Of a stretch of 64,000 bases of DNA, positions 50,517-59,415 are shown piece after piece (position 1 is the first letter of the stretch; each line of letters opens with the position of its first letter). A program made the position numbers and the translations under genes. The notes beneath the pieces are model-generated. The model was not told where the DNA came from and did not search any database. It saw nothing but the letters and a program-made list of their open reading frames with translations. This DNA is from Corynebacterium sp. KPL1814 (GTDB taxonomy: Bacteria > Actinomycetota > Actinomycetes > Mycobacteriales > Mycobacteriaceae): positions 193,192 to 257,191 of the forward strand of contig NZ_KI515778.1 in the NCBI RefSeq assembly GCF_000478175.1. Direction: 5' to 3'.

Positions 50517-52304
50517 CTAGTCGATGGTCGCAATCACCGTCGCGGAATCCAGGCGGTCGCCCTCTTCAGCAAGGATCTTGATGGTGCCGCCGCGCGGGGC
50601 CTTGATGGCAGATTCCATCTTCATGGCCTCGACCGTGGCGATGGAATCGCCCTCGGAGACGCTATCGCCATCGGATACATTCCAGGTCACGAGGTTGGCC
50701 TCGAAGGGGGAGGTGACCGCGTTATCGTCGGTAGATTGCGCCCCGGCCGTCGAGGGGGCGGTGGCATCAGAATCACCCGCGGCGCCCGCGCCAGCGCCGG
50801 CACCAGCACCAGCGAGGAAATCCATGGGCACGCCGATATTGACGAGCTTGCCGTCGATTTCTACCGCGACCGTCCGGCGCTTGGTGTAGATTGCTTCGAC
50901 CTTGTCTACCTGGTTGGCGGCAGAGGGCCGGTAATTGTGGTCGAGCCAGTCGGTGAACACGCCGATGTCGCTGGCACCGGCATCGGCCTCAGCGGAAGAC
51001 GCGGTGCCAATAAGTGCTGGCTCGTCCATCATGTCGCGGTGGAAGGGCAGCACGGTGCGCACGCCGGAGACGTCGAACTCGCGCAGCGCTTGGCGCGAGC
51101 GGGCGAGGGCTACCTCGCGCGTGGGTCCCCAGACGATGAGCTTGGCGATGAGCGAGTCATAGTACGGCGGGATAATGGATCCCGAGCGGACAGCCGAATC
51201 GACGCGGATGCCGGGGCCAGTGGGTGGCTCGAATGAGACGATGGTGCCGGGGCAGGGGGCAAAGCCGTTGAGGATGTCCTCGGCATTGATGCGGAACTCG
51301 AAGGCGTGGCCGGTGGAGGCTGGATCCTCAGAGATGGACAGGGGCTCGCCCGCGGCGATGCGGAATTGCTCGGCGATGATATCGGTGCCGGTAACCACCT
51401 CGGTCACGGGGTGTTCGACCTGGACGCGGGTATTGACCTCCAAGAAGGAGATTGTTCCATCCTCGGAAACGATGTACTCCACGGTGCCGGCTCCGGTATA
51501 GCCCACGTGGGAGCAGATGGAGCGGGCGCCTTCGATGATGCCGGTGCGCTGGGCATCGGAAAGCGCGGGCGCCGGGGCCTCCTCGATGAGCTTTTGGAAG
51601 CGGCGCTGGGTGGAGCAATCGCGGGTGCCCAGCACGCGGACGTTGCCGTGGGTATCCGCCAGGACCTGCGCCTCCACGTGGCGCGGGTGCGTCAGGAACT
51701 TCTCCACGTAGCACTCGGCGCGGCCGAAGGCCTCCATGGCCTCGCGCCCGGCGGAGTTGAACGCGCCCTCGATCTCATCCATGGAATCCACGACCTTAAG
51801 GCCGCGCCCGCCGCCGCCATAAGCGGCCTTGATGGCAATCGGCAGGCCATGCTCCTCGGCAAAGGCGCGGGCCTCCTGCCAATCATCGATGGGATCTGAG
51901 GTGCCCGGAGCCAGGGGCGCGCCGACCTCTTCGGCAACGCGGCGGGCGGCAATCTTATCGCCCAACAGCTCGATGGACTCCGGGGAGGGGCCGATCCACA
52001 CCATGCCGGCATCGGTGACGGTGCGGGCGAAGTCGGCGTTTTCGGAGAGGAAACCGTAGCCCGGGTGGATGGCATCGGCGCCAGCGCGCACGGCGATATC
52101 CAGCAGCGCCGGGATATTCATGTAAGTATCGGCGGCGGTATTGCCGGGCAGAGCATAGGCTTCATCGGCAACCTGGGTGTGCAGGGCACCGGCATCGGCC
52201 TCGGAATAAATGGCGATGGACTTAATGCCCAAGTCGCGGGCTACGCGGGCGATGCGCACGGCGATTTCGCCGCGGTTAGCAATGAGGACGGTTTTAATCT
52301 GCAT
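50517..52304 (-). CDS. Biotin carboxylase/biotin carrier protein of the 5-oxoprolinase locus
   Basis: A 595-aa AccBC-type alpha subunit: [51 protein letters not shown] and biotinyl EAMKMESAI, with a Gly/Ala linker (LAGAGAGAGAGAAGDSDA) between domains. It overlaps the end of pxpBC by 11 bases, so it is co-expressed with 5-oxoprolinase. No carboxyltransferase subunit is nearby. Biotin carboxylase genes recur in such loci; their role with PxpABC is not clear to me. Confidence 0.93.
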   Translation of the reverse strand: MQIKTVLIANRGEIAVRIARVARDLGIKSIAIYSEADAGALHTQVADEAYALPGNTAADTYMNIPALLDIAVRAGADAIHPGYGFLSENADFARTVTDAGMVWIGPSPESIELLGDKIAARRVAEEVGAPLAPGTSDPIDDWQEARAFAEEHGLPIAIKAAYGGGGRGLKVVDSMDEIEGAFNSAGREAMEAFGRAECYVEKFLTHPRHVEAQVLADTHGNVRVLGTRDCSTQRRFQKLIEEAPAPALSDAQRTGIIEGARSICSHVGYTGAGTVEYIVSEDGTISFLEVNTRVQVEHPVTEVVTGTDIIAEQFRIAAGEPLSISEDPASTGHAFEFRINAEDILNGFAPCPGTIVSFEPPTGPGIRVDSAVRSGSIIPPYYDSLIAKLIVWGPTREVALARSRQALREFDVSGVRTVLPFHRDMMDEPALIGTASSAEADAGASDIGVFTDWLDHNYRPSAANQVDKVEAIYTKRRTVAVEIDGKLVNIGVPMDFLAGAGAGAGAGAAGDSDATAPSTAGAQSTDDNAVTSPFEANLVTWNVSDGDSVSEGDSIATVEAMKMESAIKAPRGGTIKILAEEGDRLDSATVIATID

Positions 52305-53883
52305 TTTCTACTCCAGTATTTAAAGCTTGAGGTGTCACGAGGCGAAAGGTCACGCGCGCGCCGGGCGGGAGCTGCGCGGCGATGTCGATATCTTCTTCCA
52401 GCACGGTGGCGATGACGGGATAGCCGCCGGTGACGGCGTGGTCGCGCAGGAAGACCACCGGCTTGCCATTCGGCGGGATCTGGATGGAACCGGCCACCAT
52501 TCCCTCGGAGGGCAGCTCGCCATCCTTGACGCGCTGCACGGTGACATCCCCGTCTTTCGTCCCCGAAAGCCTGAGGCCAACGCGGTTGGAATCAGAGGAG
52601 ACGACCCATTCGGTATCCAGGAAGGTAGAGATATTATCGCCAAACCAGTCATCGCGCGGGCCCAGCACGCAGCGCAGCGTCGCGCGCGTTTTTCCGGCGG
52701 AGTCAGCGGATACGCGCAGGGGGTTGACCAATTGTGCATCCGTCATGCCGGTCGAGCGCGGCAGCACGCCGATGACATCGCCGGTGGTGACGGGGTCGGG
52801 GCCGAGGCCGGAGAGGACGTCGGTGGCAGAGGAGCCGAGCTCGGATTCGGCAATGATGCCGCCGCGAATGGCCACGTAGTTGCGCATTCCCACTGTTGCG
52901 GCACCGACCGTCACGGTCTGGCCAGCGGTTACGAGCACCGGGCGGGCGAGGTGCACGGGCATCTCACCCAGGCGGACGCGGGCAGTGGCGCCGGTAACGC
53001 AGATGACGGTATCGGTCAGCGCGCGCAGCTTAATGCCGCCGATATTTTCTAGCACCGTCGCACCCCGCGGATTGCCCACGGCAACGTTCGCGGTTGCCGC
53101 GGCGGCGTGGTCGGCGGCACCGGAGGGCGTTACGCCCAAGTCACCCACGCCGGGGCGGCCAAGGTCTTGATAAAGCGTGAGCAGGCCGGCATCGAGGACC
53201 TCCATGCGGGGCAGGCGGGCCGGCGAGCGCTTGGATTCCGCGCTGCGATCCACCAAGTCCGGCAGCTCGTCCACGGCGCGGTAGCGCACGCGGTCACCGG
53301 GCTGCACCAGCGCGGGCGGGTTAGCGTGTGAATCCCACATCGGGGTATTGGTGGTGCCGAGCAACTGCCAGCCACCTGGCGAAACGCGCGGGTAGACCGC
53401 GGAGAACTCGCCCGCGATGCCCACGGCGCCAGCCGGAACGGCCGTACGCGGATCGGAGCGGCGTGGCACGACCTTGGCCTGGGCCGGATCAGAAGGCGCG
53501 CAGTAAGTAAAGCCGGGGGCAAAACCACCAAATGCGGCGGTCCATTCGGTAGAGGTATGCCAGTCAATCAAGGCCTCGCGCGACATGCCGAGGAGATCGG
53601 CGGCGGCGTCGACATCGTCGCCATCGTAAAGCACATCGATGTCGACCGTGCGCGCTTCCTTAGCAGTAGCAGCGGCAGGGGAGAAGCCCGTCAGGAACTC
53701 TGCGGCCGCGCGGGCGGAATTCGGCGCCTCAAAGGTAATGAGCAATGTGGTGGCGGCGGCAATGCAATCCACTTGGTTCTTGAGCGGTTTAGCGGACAGC
53801 GCCGCATGCCACGCCATGACCTGCTCGAGCCCGTCTAAAGCAATGAGCAGGGCGCGGGTGCCAACGAAGTGAATATGCGGCAT
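52294..53883 (-). CDS. pxpBC: 5-oxoprolinase subunits PxpB-PxpC fused (KipI-KipA)
   Basis: A 529-aa fusion from ATG 53883, which shares a base with the pxpA stop (TAATG). The N-terminal about 210 residues are PxpB/KipI: FGGFAPGFTYCAPSD, then VSPGGWQLLGTTNTPMWD. The C-terminal part is PxpC/KipA: LTLYQDLGRPGVGDLGVTPS and YVAIRGGI. In many bacteria these are separate proteins. With PxpA they cleave 5-oxoproline to glutamate with ATP. Confidence 0.94.
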   Translation of the reverse strand: MPHIHFVGTRALLIALDGLEQVMAWHAALSAKPLKNQVDCIAAATTLLITFEAPNSARAAAEFLTGFSPAAATAKEARTVDIDVLYDGDDVDAAADLLGMSREALIDWHTSTEWTAAFGGFAPGFTYCAPSDPAQAKVVPRRSDPRTAVPAGAVGIAGEFSAVYPRVSPGGWQLLGTTNTPMWDSHANPPALVQPGDRVRYRAVDELPDLVDRSAESKRSPARLPRMEVLDAGLLTLYQDLGRPGVGDLGVTPSGAADHAAAATANVAVGNPRGATVLENIGGIKLRALTDTVICVTGATARVRLGEMPVHLARPVLVTAGQTVTVGAATVGMRNYVAIRGGIIAESELGSSATDVLSGLGPDPVTTGDVIGVLPRSTGMTDAQLVNPLRVSADSAGKTRATLRCVLGPRDDWFGDNISTFLDTEWVVSSDSNRVGLRLSGTKDGDVTVQRVKDGELPSEGMVAGSIQIPPNGKPVVFLRDHAVTGGYPVIATVLEEDIDIAAQLPPGARVTFRLVTPQALNTGVENAD

Positions 53884-54644
53884 TAGATAAAGCTCCGAAT
53901 GTCGATTCCTTCCGCGCTGAGGCAATCGACCACACCGCGCAGCAATTTCACGGAGCCCGGTGAATCACCGTGGGTGCACACGGATTGGGCATCGACATCG
54001 AGCGTGGTGCCGTCGATGGCGGTAATGGATCCGGTTTGGGCGACTTCTAGCACGCGCTTGACGACATCCCCTTCATCCCCCAATACCGCATTGTCCTGCT
54101 TGCGGGAGACCAGCGTGCCATCGGGGTTGTAATTGCGGTCCGCAAATGCCTCGCGGATGACGGTGAGGCCTTGCGATTCTGCAATATCGACTGCGCGGCC
54201 GCCTGGCAGCAGCATTACGGGGAGATCGCCAAAGGCCTTAATGCCCGCAATGACGCCCTTGGCCTGTGCCTCGTCCTTGACGATGGTGTTGTACATCGCG
54301 CCGTGCGGCTTCACGTAGGACACACGCGTGCCATTGGCGCGCGCCAGCGCATCGAGCGCACCAATTTGGTAAGTGACCTCGTCCGCAAGCTCCGCCGCGT
54401 TGTAGTCGATAAAGCGGCGGCCGAAGCCTGCTGGATCGTTATAGCCCACGTGCGCACCGACCGTTACTCCCGCACGCGCCGCGGCCTTAAGGGTCTGGGC
54501 AATGGAGTGCGGGTCACCGGCGTGGAAGCCGGTGGCGACATTGGCGGAAGAGACCATCTCCAGCATCGCGGCATCATCGGCTACTGGGTTGCCAGCGGTG
54601 GTTTCACCCAAGTCCGCGTTGAGATCAATGTGGAGCGAAGCCAT
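53883..54644 (-). CDS. pxpA: 5-oxoprolinase subunit PxpA (LamB/YcsF)
   Basis: A 253-aa LamB/YcsF protein: IDLNADLGETTAG, NVATGFHAGDPHSIAQTLKA, VGAHVGYNDPAGFGRRF and YVKPHGAMYNTI. It is the first gene of pxpA-pxpBC-biotin carboxylase. The promoter carries the TTGTTGAACAA palindrome shared with the Nramp-DUF1445 operon. Confidence 0.95.
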   Translation of the reverse strand: MASLHIDLNADLGETTAGNPVADDAAMLEMVSSANVATGFHAGDPHSIAQTLKAAARAGVTVGAHVGYNDPAGFGRRFIDYNAAELADEVTYQIGALDALARANGTRVSYVKPHGAMYNTIVKDEAQAKGVIAGIKAFGDLPVMLLPGGRAVDIAESQGLTVIREAFADRNYNPDGTLVSRKQDNAVLGDEGDVVKRVLEVAQTGSITAIDGTTLDVDAQSVCTHGDSPGSVKLLRGVVDCLSAEGIDIRSFI

Positions 54645-54659
54645 TCAACACCATCCTTA

Positions 54660-54691
54660 ATTGTTGAACAATGAGTGTGGTTCCAAGTGTA
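54660..54691 (-). promoter_or_regulatory. pxpA: Operator and -10 of the pxp operon
   Basis: ATTGTTGAACAAT (54660-54672) lies 16 bases ahead of the pxpA ATG, just after a TACACT -10 candidate (complement of 54686-54691) on the minus strand. Its 11-bp core is identical to the site at 46472-46482. Confidence 0.65.
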
Positions 54692-54789
54692 ACCCGTGCC
54701 ACTGCCATTTGTGAAGGCGGTTACTTTTTGGGCGGAGTGGTGTCGGTGGAACAGCTCCTCTCAGGGGCGGCCGAGGGCAGGGCAGAAGA

Positions 54790-56736
54790 CTAAGACTCCA
54801 CGGCGGCTTGCGGTTGGACCTGGAGGGCAGAGGAGATAACCTCTTCTGCTTCTTCGCGGGAGCTGGCCGCGTGCAGCTGGGCACGGAAATCTTCCTTCAT
54901 GATGGCGCGGGCGAGGGTGGACAGCAGCTTCAAGTGCTGCTTTCCAGCGTCATCGGGCACGGCGATGAGGAACGCTAAGGTTGTGGGATCTTCTCCGGTG
55001 CCCCATGTGAGGCCGCCTTCGGGAAGCCGGGCGAAGGCCAGCGTCGGTGCGGTAACCCCAGCGGATCGAGCATGCGGGATGGCCACGCCGTGGCCTACGC
55101 CGGTGGAGTGTTGGGCCTCGCGGGCAAGGGCGGCATCGGCAACCGCAGCGGCGTCGTTAATGCGGCCATCGGCGGCGGCGAGGGAAACGAGCGACTTGAT
55201 GACGGCCTCAGAGTCATTACCGAGCGGTTCATCGAGGCTGATGGTAGAGGTACCGAGAAGCGGGAGCTTGGTGGACTCCTCCGTGTTCTCCTCTGTTTCC
55301 GGGGAGCGCTGTGTCAGGCGAATGAGCAGAAGCATGAGCGCGGCACACACGGCAACGCCGCAGAGCATGGACAGGAAGAACCACGCCACCTGATCCACCG
55401 CGCCGAGGACGGCGACGATGGGGCCGCCGTGCATGACATGATCTTGGACGCCAAACGCGCCGGCCATGGCACCGGCGACGGCACCACCCACAACGTTGGC
55501 CGGGATGACCTGCAGGGGACGCGCCGCGGCCAGGGGAATGGCGCCTTCGGTGATGCCGAAAAATCCCATAAATAGTGCGGCGATACCGGAGTCCTTTTCC
55601 GCCTTATTGAACCAACCGCGGCGCAAGAGGGTGGCCACGCCCACGGCGAGCGGTGGGACCGCAATCGCGGCGGCGGCCATACCCATCGGGGCCGCATTTC
55701 CCGCAGCGATCATGCCGCCGCCAAACAGGAAAGCAGTCTTATTGAACGGCCCGCCCATATCGAAAGCGATCATCGCGCCGATGATAAGACCCAGCACAAT
55801 CGCAGATGAGCCCTGTAGCCCGCCGAGGTATTCGGTCATGGCCTCGAAGGCGGTGGCAATCGGGGCGCCGATGAAATAGATGAAGGCCAAGCCCACTATC
55901 AGCGTGGTGAAAATCGGGATGACGATAATCGGCCAAATCGGCGCGATGAATTTGTGCACCGGAATCTTCTTGATCGCAAGTGCCACGTAGCCGGAGAGAA
56001 TACCGGTGACGATACCGCCCAAGAATCCGGCTCCAGCCTCGGACCCGTACAGCGAGCCGGTCGTAGCGATGAGCCCGGTGATAAGGCCTGGCGCTAACCC
56101 CGGCCTATCCGCGATGCCAACGGCAATGTAGCCAGACAACACCGGCACCATCAGCGAAAATGCCAGACCACCGAGCTCATTGAGCGTATTCCAGAAGCTA
56201 TCTTCAGGAATGGACAGTCCTTCCGGCGTGGGCGTGCCACCCAAGGACAGCGCCACGGCGATGAGCAATCCGCCGGTGACCACGAAAGGAATCATGTGGG
56301 AAACGCCGTTCATCAGCGCCTTGTACATGGTCTGCCCAATACCGCGCAGCCCCGCATCTTCCGCAGCGTCCTCTGCCTCGCTTTCCGATGCCCCCTTATC
56401 CTCACCCTTCCATGGTGCCGCCTCCAAGGACTTGGTCAACAGCTGCTCGGGGTGTTTGATGGCCTCGTCTACGCCGGTGGCCACCAAGCGCTTGCCGTGG
56501 AATCGGTCCTTTGCGATGACGGTATCGGCACCGATGACAACGGCATCGGCTTCCTCGATGTCTTGTGCGCTGAAGCTGCCCTCCACGCCGATGGAACCGT
56601 GCGTTTCAATCTTGATGCGGTAGCCCAGCTTTTTGGCGGCTGCCTCTAAGTTCTCGGCGGCCATATAAGTATGGGCGATACCCGTTGGGCACGCCGTGAT
56701 GGCGAGAATAAAAGGCGAAGAATCTGATGTGCTCAT
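54790..56736 (-). CDS. ptsF: Fructose-type PTS enzyme II (IIB-IIC-IIA)
   Basis: A 648-aa PTS transporter with all three units: IIB at the N-terminus (AITACPTGIAHTYMAAE, phosphorylated Cys), IIC (residues about 135-480, about ten helices, IAFDMGGPFNKTAFLFGGG) and IIA at the C-terminus (GVGHGVAIPHARSAG, phosphorylated His). The sequence belongs to the fructose family. No 1-phosphofructokinase or DeoR regulator is adjacent, unlike the usual fruRK-ptsF cluster, so fructose is likely but not certain. Confidence 0.93.
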   Translation of the reverse strand: MSTSDSSPFILAITACPTGIAHTYMAAENLEAAAKKLGYRIKIETHGSIGVEGSFSAQDIEEADAVVIGADTVIAKDRFHGKRLVATGVDEAIKHPEQLLTKSLEAAPWKGEDKGASESEAEDAAEDAGLRGIGQTMYKALMNGVSHMIPFVVTGGLLIAVALSLGGTPTPEGLSIPEDSFWNTLNELGGLAFSLMVPVLSGYIAVGIADRPGLAPGLITGLIATTGSLYGSEAGAGFLGGIVTGILSGYVALAIKKIPVHKFIAPIWPIIVIPIFTTLIVGLAFIYFIGAPIATAFEAMTEYLGGLQGSSAIVLGLIIGAMIAFDMGGPFNKTAFLFGGGMIAAGNAAPMGMAAAAIAVPPLAVGVATLLRRGWFNKAEKDSGIAALFMGFFGITEGAIPLAAARPLQVIPANVVGGAVAGAMAGAFGVQDHVMHGGPIVAVLGAVDQVAWFFLSMLCGVAVCAALMLLLIRLTQRSPETEENTEESTKLPLLGTSTISLDEPLGNDSEAVIKSLVSLAAADGRINDAAAVADAALAREAQHSTGVGHGVAIPHARSAGVTAPTLAFARLPEGGLTWGTGEDPTTLAFLIAVPDDAGKQHLKLLSTLARAIMKEDFRAQLHAASSREEAEEVISSALQVQPQAAVES

Positions 56737-56817
56737 ACTCTTATTAAAGGCACCCGTTTAAACGAGCACAAGAGAATTGGAAGGTTCTTTGCGCAGGGTC
56801 CGTTGTAAGGCTCCGAT

Positions 56818-56925
56818 GTGCAACCTCCTCTGAGCAGCGTCCGATGTGCAACGTCCTCTGCGTCAATTGAAGGCGCGATGCGATTCTTGAAGGGCGAGTT
56901 TGCTCAAACTGTGCATAGGACCTAT
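56818..56925 (+). repeat. Dispersed repeat family A, copy 4 (diverged)
   Basis: GTGCAACCTCCTCTGAGC and GTGCAACGTCCTCTGCG stand in for the ends; the core keeps the order GCGATGCGATT, CTTGAAGG, GAGTTTGCTCA. It lies in the 324-base spacer between ptsF and the LigT-type gene, which otherwise shows nothing. Confidence 0.5.
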
Positions 56926-57060
56926 AGCATCGCGGAGTTCCCACAAGCGTTGACCGGCGGTACCCTAGAACCAGAGCTAGAAGTAGAAACAGGACCGAAA
57001 TCGCCCGCACTTCGGGAGCACGAATGAATCGTGCCCACTTGAAACGAAGAAAGCCGCATT

Positions 57061-57570
57061 GTGAGTACAGCATCGCCGGATAATATCCTGCTTTACCTGC
57101 CGGAAAAGCAGGAAGAGCAGATTCGGGAGATCTTTGCCGGTCTGGCCGAGCGCGGATTCCCCGTGCAAAACCAGCGCCCGCATATTACGGTGACCTTCGC
57201 ACCGGAGATGGAGCCCCACGTTGTTGACCTTGCCGCGGAGCTTTTACCGGCGGTTGTTCCGGCGACATTTCGGCGCGTGGGAAACGTCATCTTCGGCACC
57301 AAGCGGAAACGAACCGTGGCTTGGTTATTAGAGACTAGCGATGAACTCGAAATGGCAGCGCGGAAGATTAGCGCCGCCAATTCCGAAGGCCGCGGTCCGC
57401 GCTGGACGCCGCATCTGACGATGGGTCTGCGCTTACCGCGCGAGGACGTGGGTGACTATTTAACCGCGATGGATGAGCTGACGTCCTCGCACTTCAAGGT
57501 ACTTAACGCAATAGAAGCGGCGTATTGGCGCCCGCGCACGCAAGAAAAGACGGTGCTAGCGGGAGGCTAG
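57061..57570 (+). CDS. 2'-5' RNA ligase/LigT-type 2H phosphoesterase
   Basis: A 169-aa protein with the two HxT motifs of the 2H superfamily: RPHITVTFAP (about residues 39-48) and TPHLTMGL (about 119-126). The length fits LigT-type enzymes. The start is GTG 57061; ribosome site weak. Substrate not known. Confidence 0.87.
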   Translation: MSTASPDNILLYLPEKQEEQIREIFAGLAERGFPVQNQRPHITVTFAPEMEPHVVDLAAELLPAVVPATFRRVGNVIFGTKRKRTVAWLLETSDELEMAARKISAANSEGRGPRWTPHLTMGLRLPREDVGDYLTAMDELTSSHFKVLNAIEAAYWRPRTQEKTVLAGG

Positions 57571-57598
57571 CCAGCGCGAAATAAAGTTTGCAAGACCG

Positions 57599-58015
57599 TC
57601 ACATTAAGCTCCTGAGTTCGAACTCGCGGCGGTACGCCGTATTGATGTATTCCCGTGCCGCCATCAGTTGCAGCGTTCCATACTTGGAATTGGACGGATC
57701 TACCAAGAGCTCGCACTTTTGCAGAGCTTCATGCTGCGCCACCGTGTCCGCCGTATCCAGGCACATGAGATCAATGCCGTCACCATAGCGGGCGTAAAAC
57801 GCCGTGGCAACGTCGAACACGTTGGGACGCTCAGCTTTCGCGCGCGAGAAATCGACCGAATAGGCAAGGTCAACATCATTCGCATTGGCGGCATCTACGT
57901 GCGCGCTGCCAAAAAGAACCAGCAGGTCAATGCCGGTATCCAAGCAGAATGACTCCAAGGAGCCGTCATCGGCCTCAGCGCGCAACCGCGCGACAAGCTG
58001 TGCTGGAGTACTCAT
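57599..58015 (-). CDS. Solitary MNT-type nucleotidyltransferase
   Basis: A 138-aa protein from ATG 58015. The minimal nucleotidyltransferase motif is LLVLFGSAHVDAANANDVDL (GS, then DxD), with a third acidic residue in GIDLMCLDT. MNT proteins often act as antitoxins adenylylating a HEPN toxin, but no HEPN gene is next to it. The C-terminal about 45 residues (TLQLMAAREYINTAYRREFE) are helical. Confidence 0.82.
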   Translation of the reverse strand: MSTPAQLVARLRAEADDGSLESFCLDTGIDLLVLFGSAHVDAANANDVDLAYSVDFSRAKAERPNVFDVATAFYARYGDGIDLMCLDTADTVAQHEALQKCELLVDPSNSKYGTLQLMAAREYINTAYRREFELRSLM

Positions 58016-58060
58016 AACCAACGCCGTCAGCAGGCAGAGACGCGCAGAATTGCGGTGTGC

Positions 58061-59263
58061 TTAAAGCAGTGCCTGAATTTCGCGAGCAACGCGCAAGACG
58101 GTGAGATCCTGGCCCGGCTTGCCGATGACCTGCACCGCATCACCCACTCCCGTGGTGTCCCTCGTTCGCAGTGGGATAGTGATCGCCGGCCAACCCAATA
58201 CATTGAAAGGCTCGGTCCAGCGGCGCAGGCTGGCAGCGGAATCCGCAGTTTTCTCTGCAGTGATGTCGTCCCATTTGATGGGGCCGGCGTCGAGGGTGGG
58301 GGTGAGGATGACGGGGGAGGCATCGAAAAGCGTGAGTGCTTTCGTGCGCAGTTCCTCTAACCGCTGCGCTGCAGCATCGTAGTTTGCCTGAGAAATATCC
58401 TGCCCACCGAGGACGCGCTCCAAGATGACATCCTGGTACTTTTCCCGCTGGTCAAGGTAGGGCTGGTGGACGTCATAAGCCTCCCTGAGGCGCATCAGCG
58501 CGTAGAGCTTCGCGGTGGTAGCGATGGTGGATTCGAGCTGGGCGTAATCGAGGTCCTCCACGGCTGCGAAGGTGGAATTTTGCAGCGCAGACAGCAGACC
58601 AGCAAAGCGCTCACCTTTGGTCTTCACTGCAGAGACATCGATGGTGGCCACGTTCTCGGCCGGAGCCGGTACCTTATCCACCGTGGCTAGCAGGGCTTGC
58701 TCGATGAGCTCGATGGAGCTGGCGAAGAATCCGATGCAATCGAAGCTCGGCGCGAAGGGGAAGACGCCATCGAGCGGGATCGCGCCGGTGGTGGGCTTGA
58801 ATCCAAGAACACCCTGACTGGCGGCCGGGACCCGTACGGAACCGGCGCTATCAGAACCCACCGTGAGATCGGGTGCTCCGCACGCAACCAGGGCCGCCGA
58901 CCCAGAACTAGAACCACCGCCGCAGACCTGCGGATCGCGCGGATTGATCACGCGGCCATATGCGGAGGCATCGCCCAAGATGCCATAGGAAAACTCCTGG
59001 AGATTGGCCTTGGCAACGGGAATCGCGCCAGCATCTATTAGCCGCTGTGCCACCGTGGCATTCTGCGTCGGGACCGGCCCCATATCGACGTTGGTGCCAC
59101 AGGTCGTAGGTGCCCCGGCGATATCCACGACGTCTTTAAAGGCAATGGGTAATCCGCGCAGCGTAGGCGCGGTATCCACGGCGTCTTCATCAAATGGGAT
59201 CGTGGAAATCACCGCGTTAAATTCTTGCTGTGCCTGGGTCAAGCGGTCAGAAATTGAAGGCAT
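58061..59263 (-). CDS. Amidase-signature family hydrolase
   Basis: A 400-aa protein with the amidase-signature Ser-cisSer-Lys triad: LPIAFKDVVDI (Lys), CGGGSSSGSAALVACGAP and TVGSDSAGSVRVPAASQGVL (nucleophile Ser). The middle is the usual loop with LGFKPTTGAIPLDGVFPFAP. It is shorter than GatA (about 490) and not near gatB/gatC, so it is a metabolic amidase (AtzE/allophanate-hydrolase-like) of unknown substrate. Confidence 0.9.
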   Translation of the reverse strand: MPSISDRLTQAQQEFNAVISTIPFDEDAVDTAPTLRGLPIAFKDVVDIAGAPTTCGTNVDMGPVPTQNATVAQRLIDAGAIPVAKANLQEFSYGILGDASAYGRVINPRDPQVCGGGSSSGSAALVACGAPDLTVGSDSAGSVRVPAASQGVLGFKPTTGAIPLDGVFPFAPSFDCIGFFASSIELIEQALLATVDKVPAPAENVATIDVSAVKTKGERFAGLLSALQNSTFAAVEDLDYAQLESTIATTAKLYALMRLREAYDVHQPYLDQREKYQDVILERVLGGQDISQANYDAAAQRLEELRTKALTLFDASPVILTPTLDAGPIKWDDITAEKTADSAASLRRWTEPFNVLGWPAITIPLRTRDTTGVGDAVQVIGKPGQDLTVLRVAREIQALL

Positions 59264-59415
59264 GGCGGGGGCGAGTTCCTTTCCATGGCGGTTATACGGT
59301 TTGCAGGGGTGCGTTGCTGCTTTCCAAGGGTACAGCTGGTGAGCTCGGAGGAATTGAAGCTGCGCTACACCATGAAACCGTGGCGGTCTTCAGTGACCAA
59401 AAGTAGGCTCGAGAC

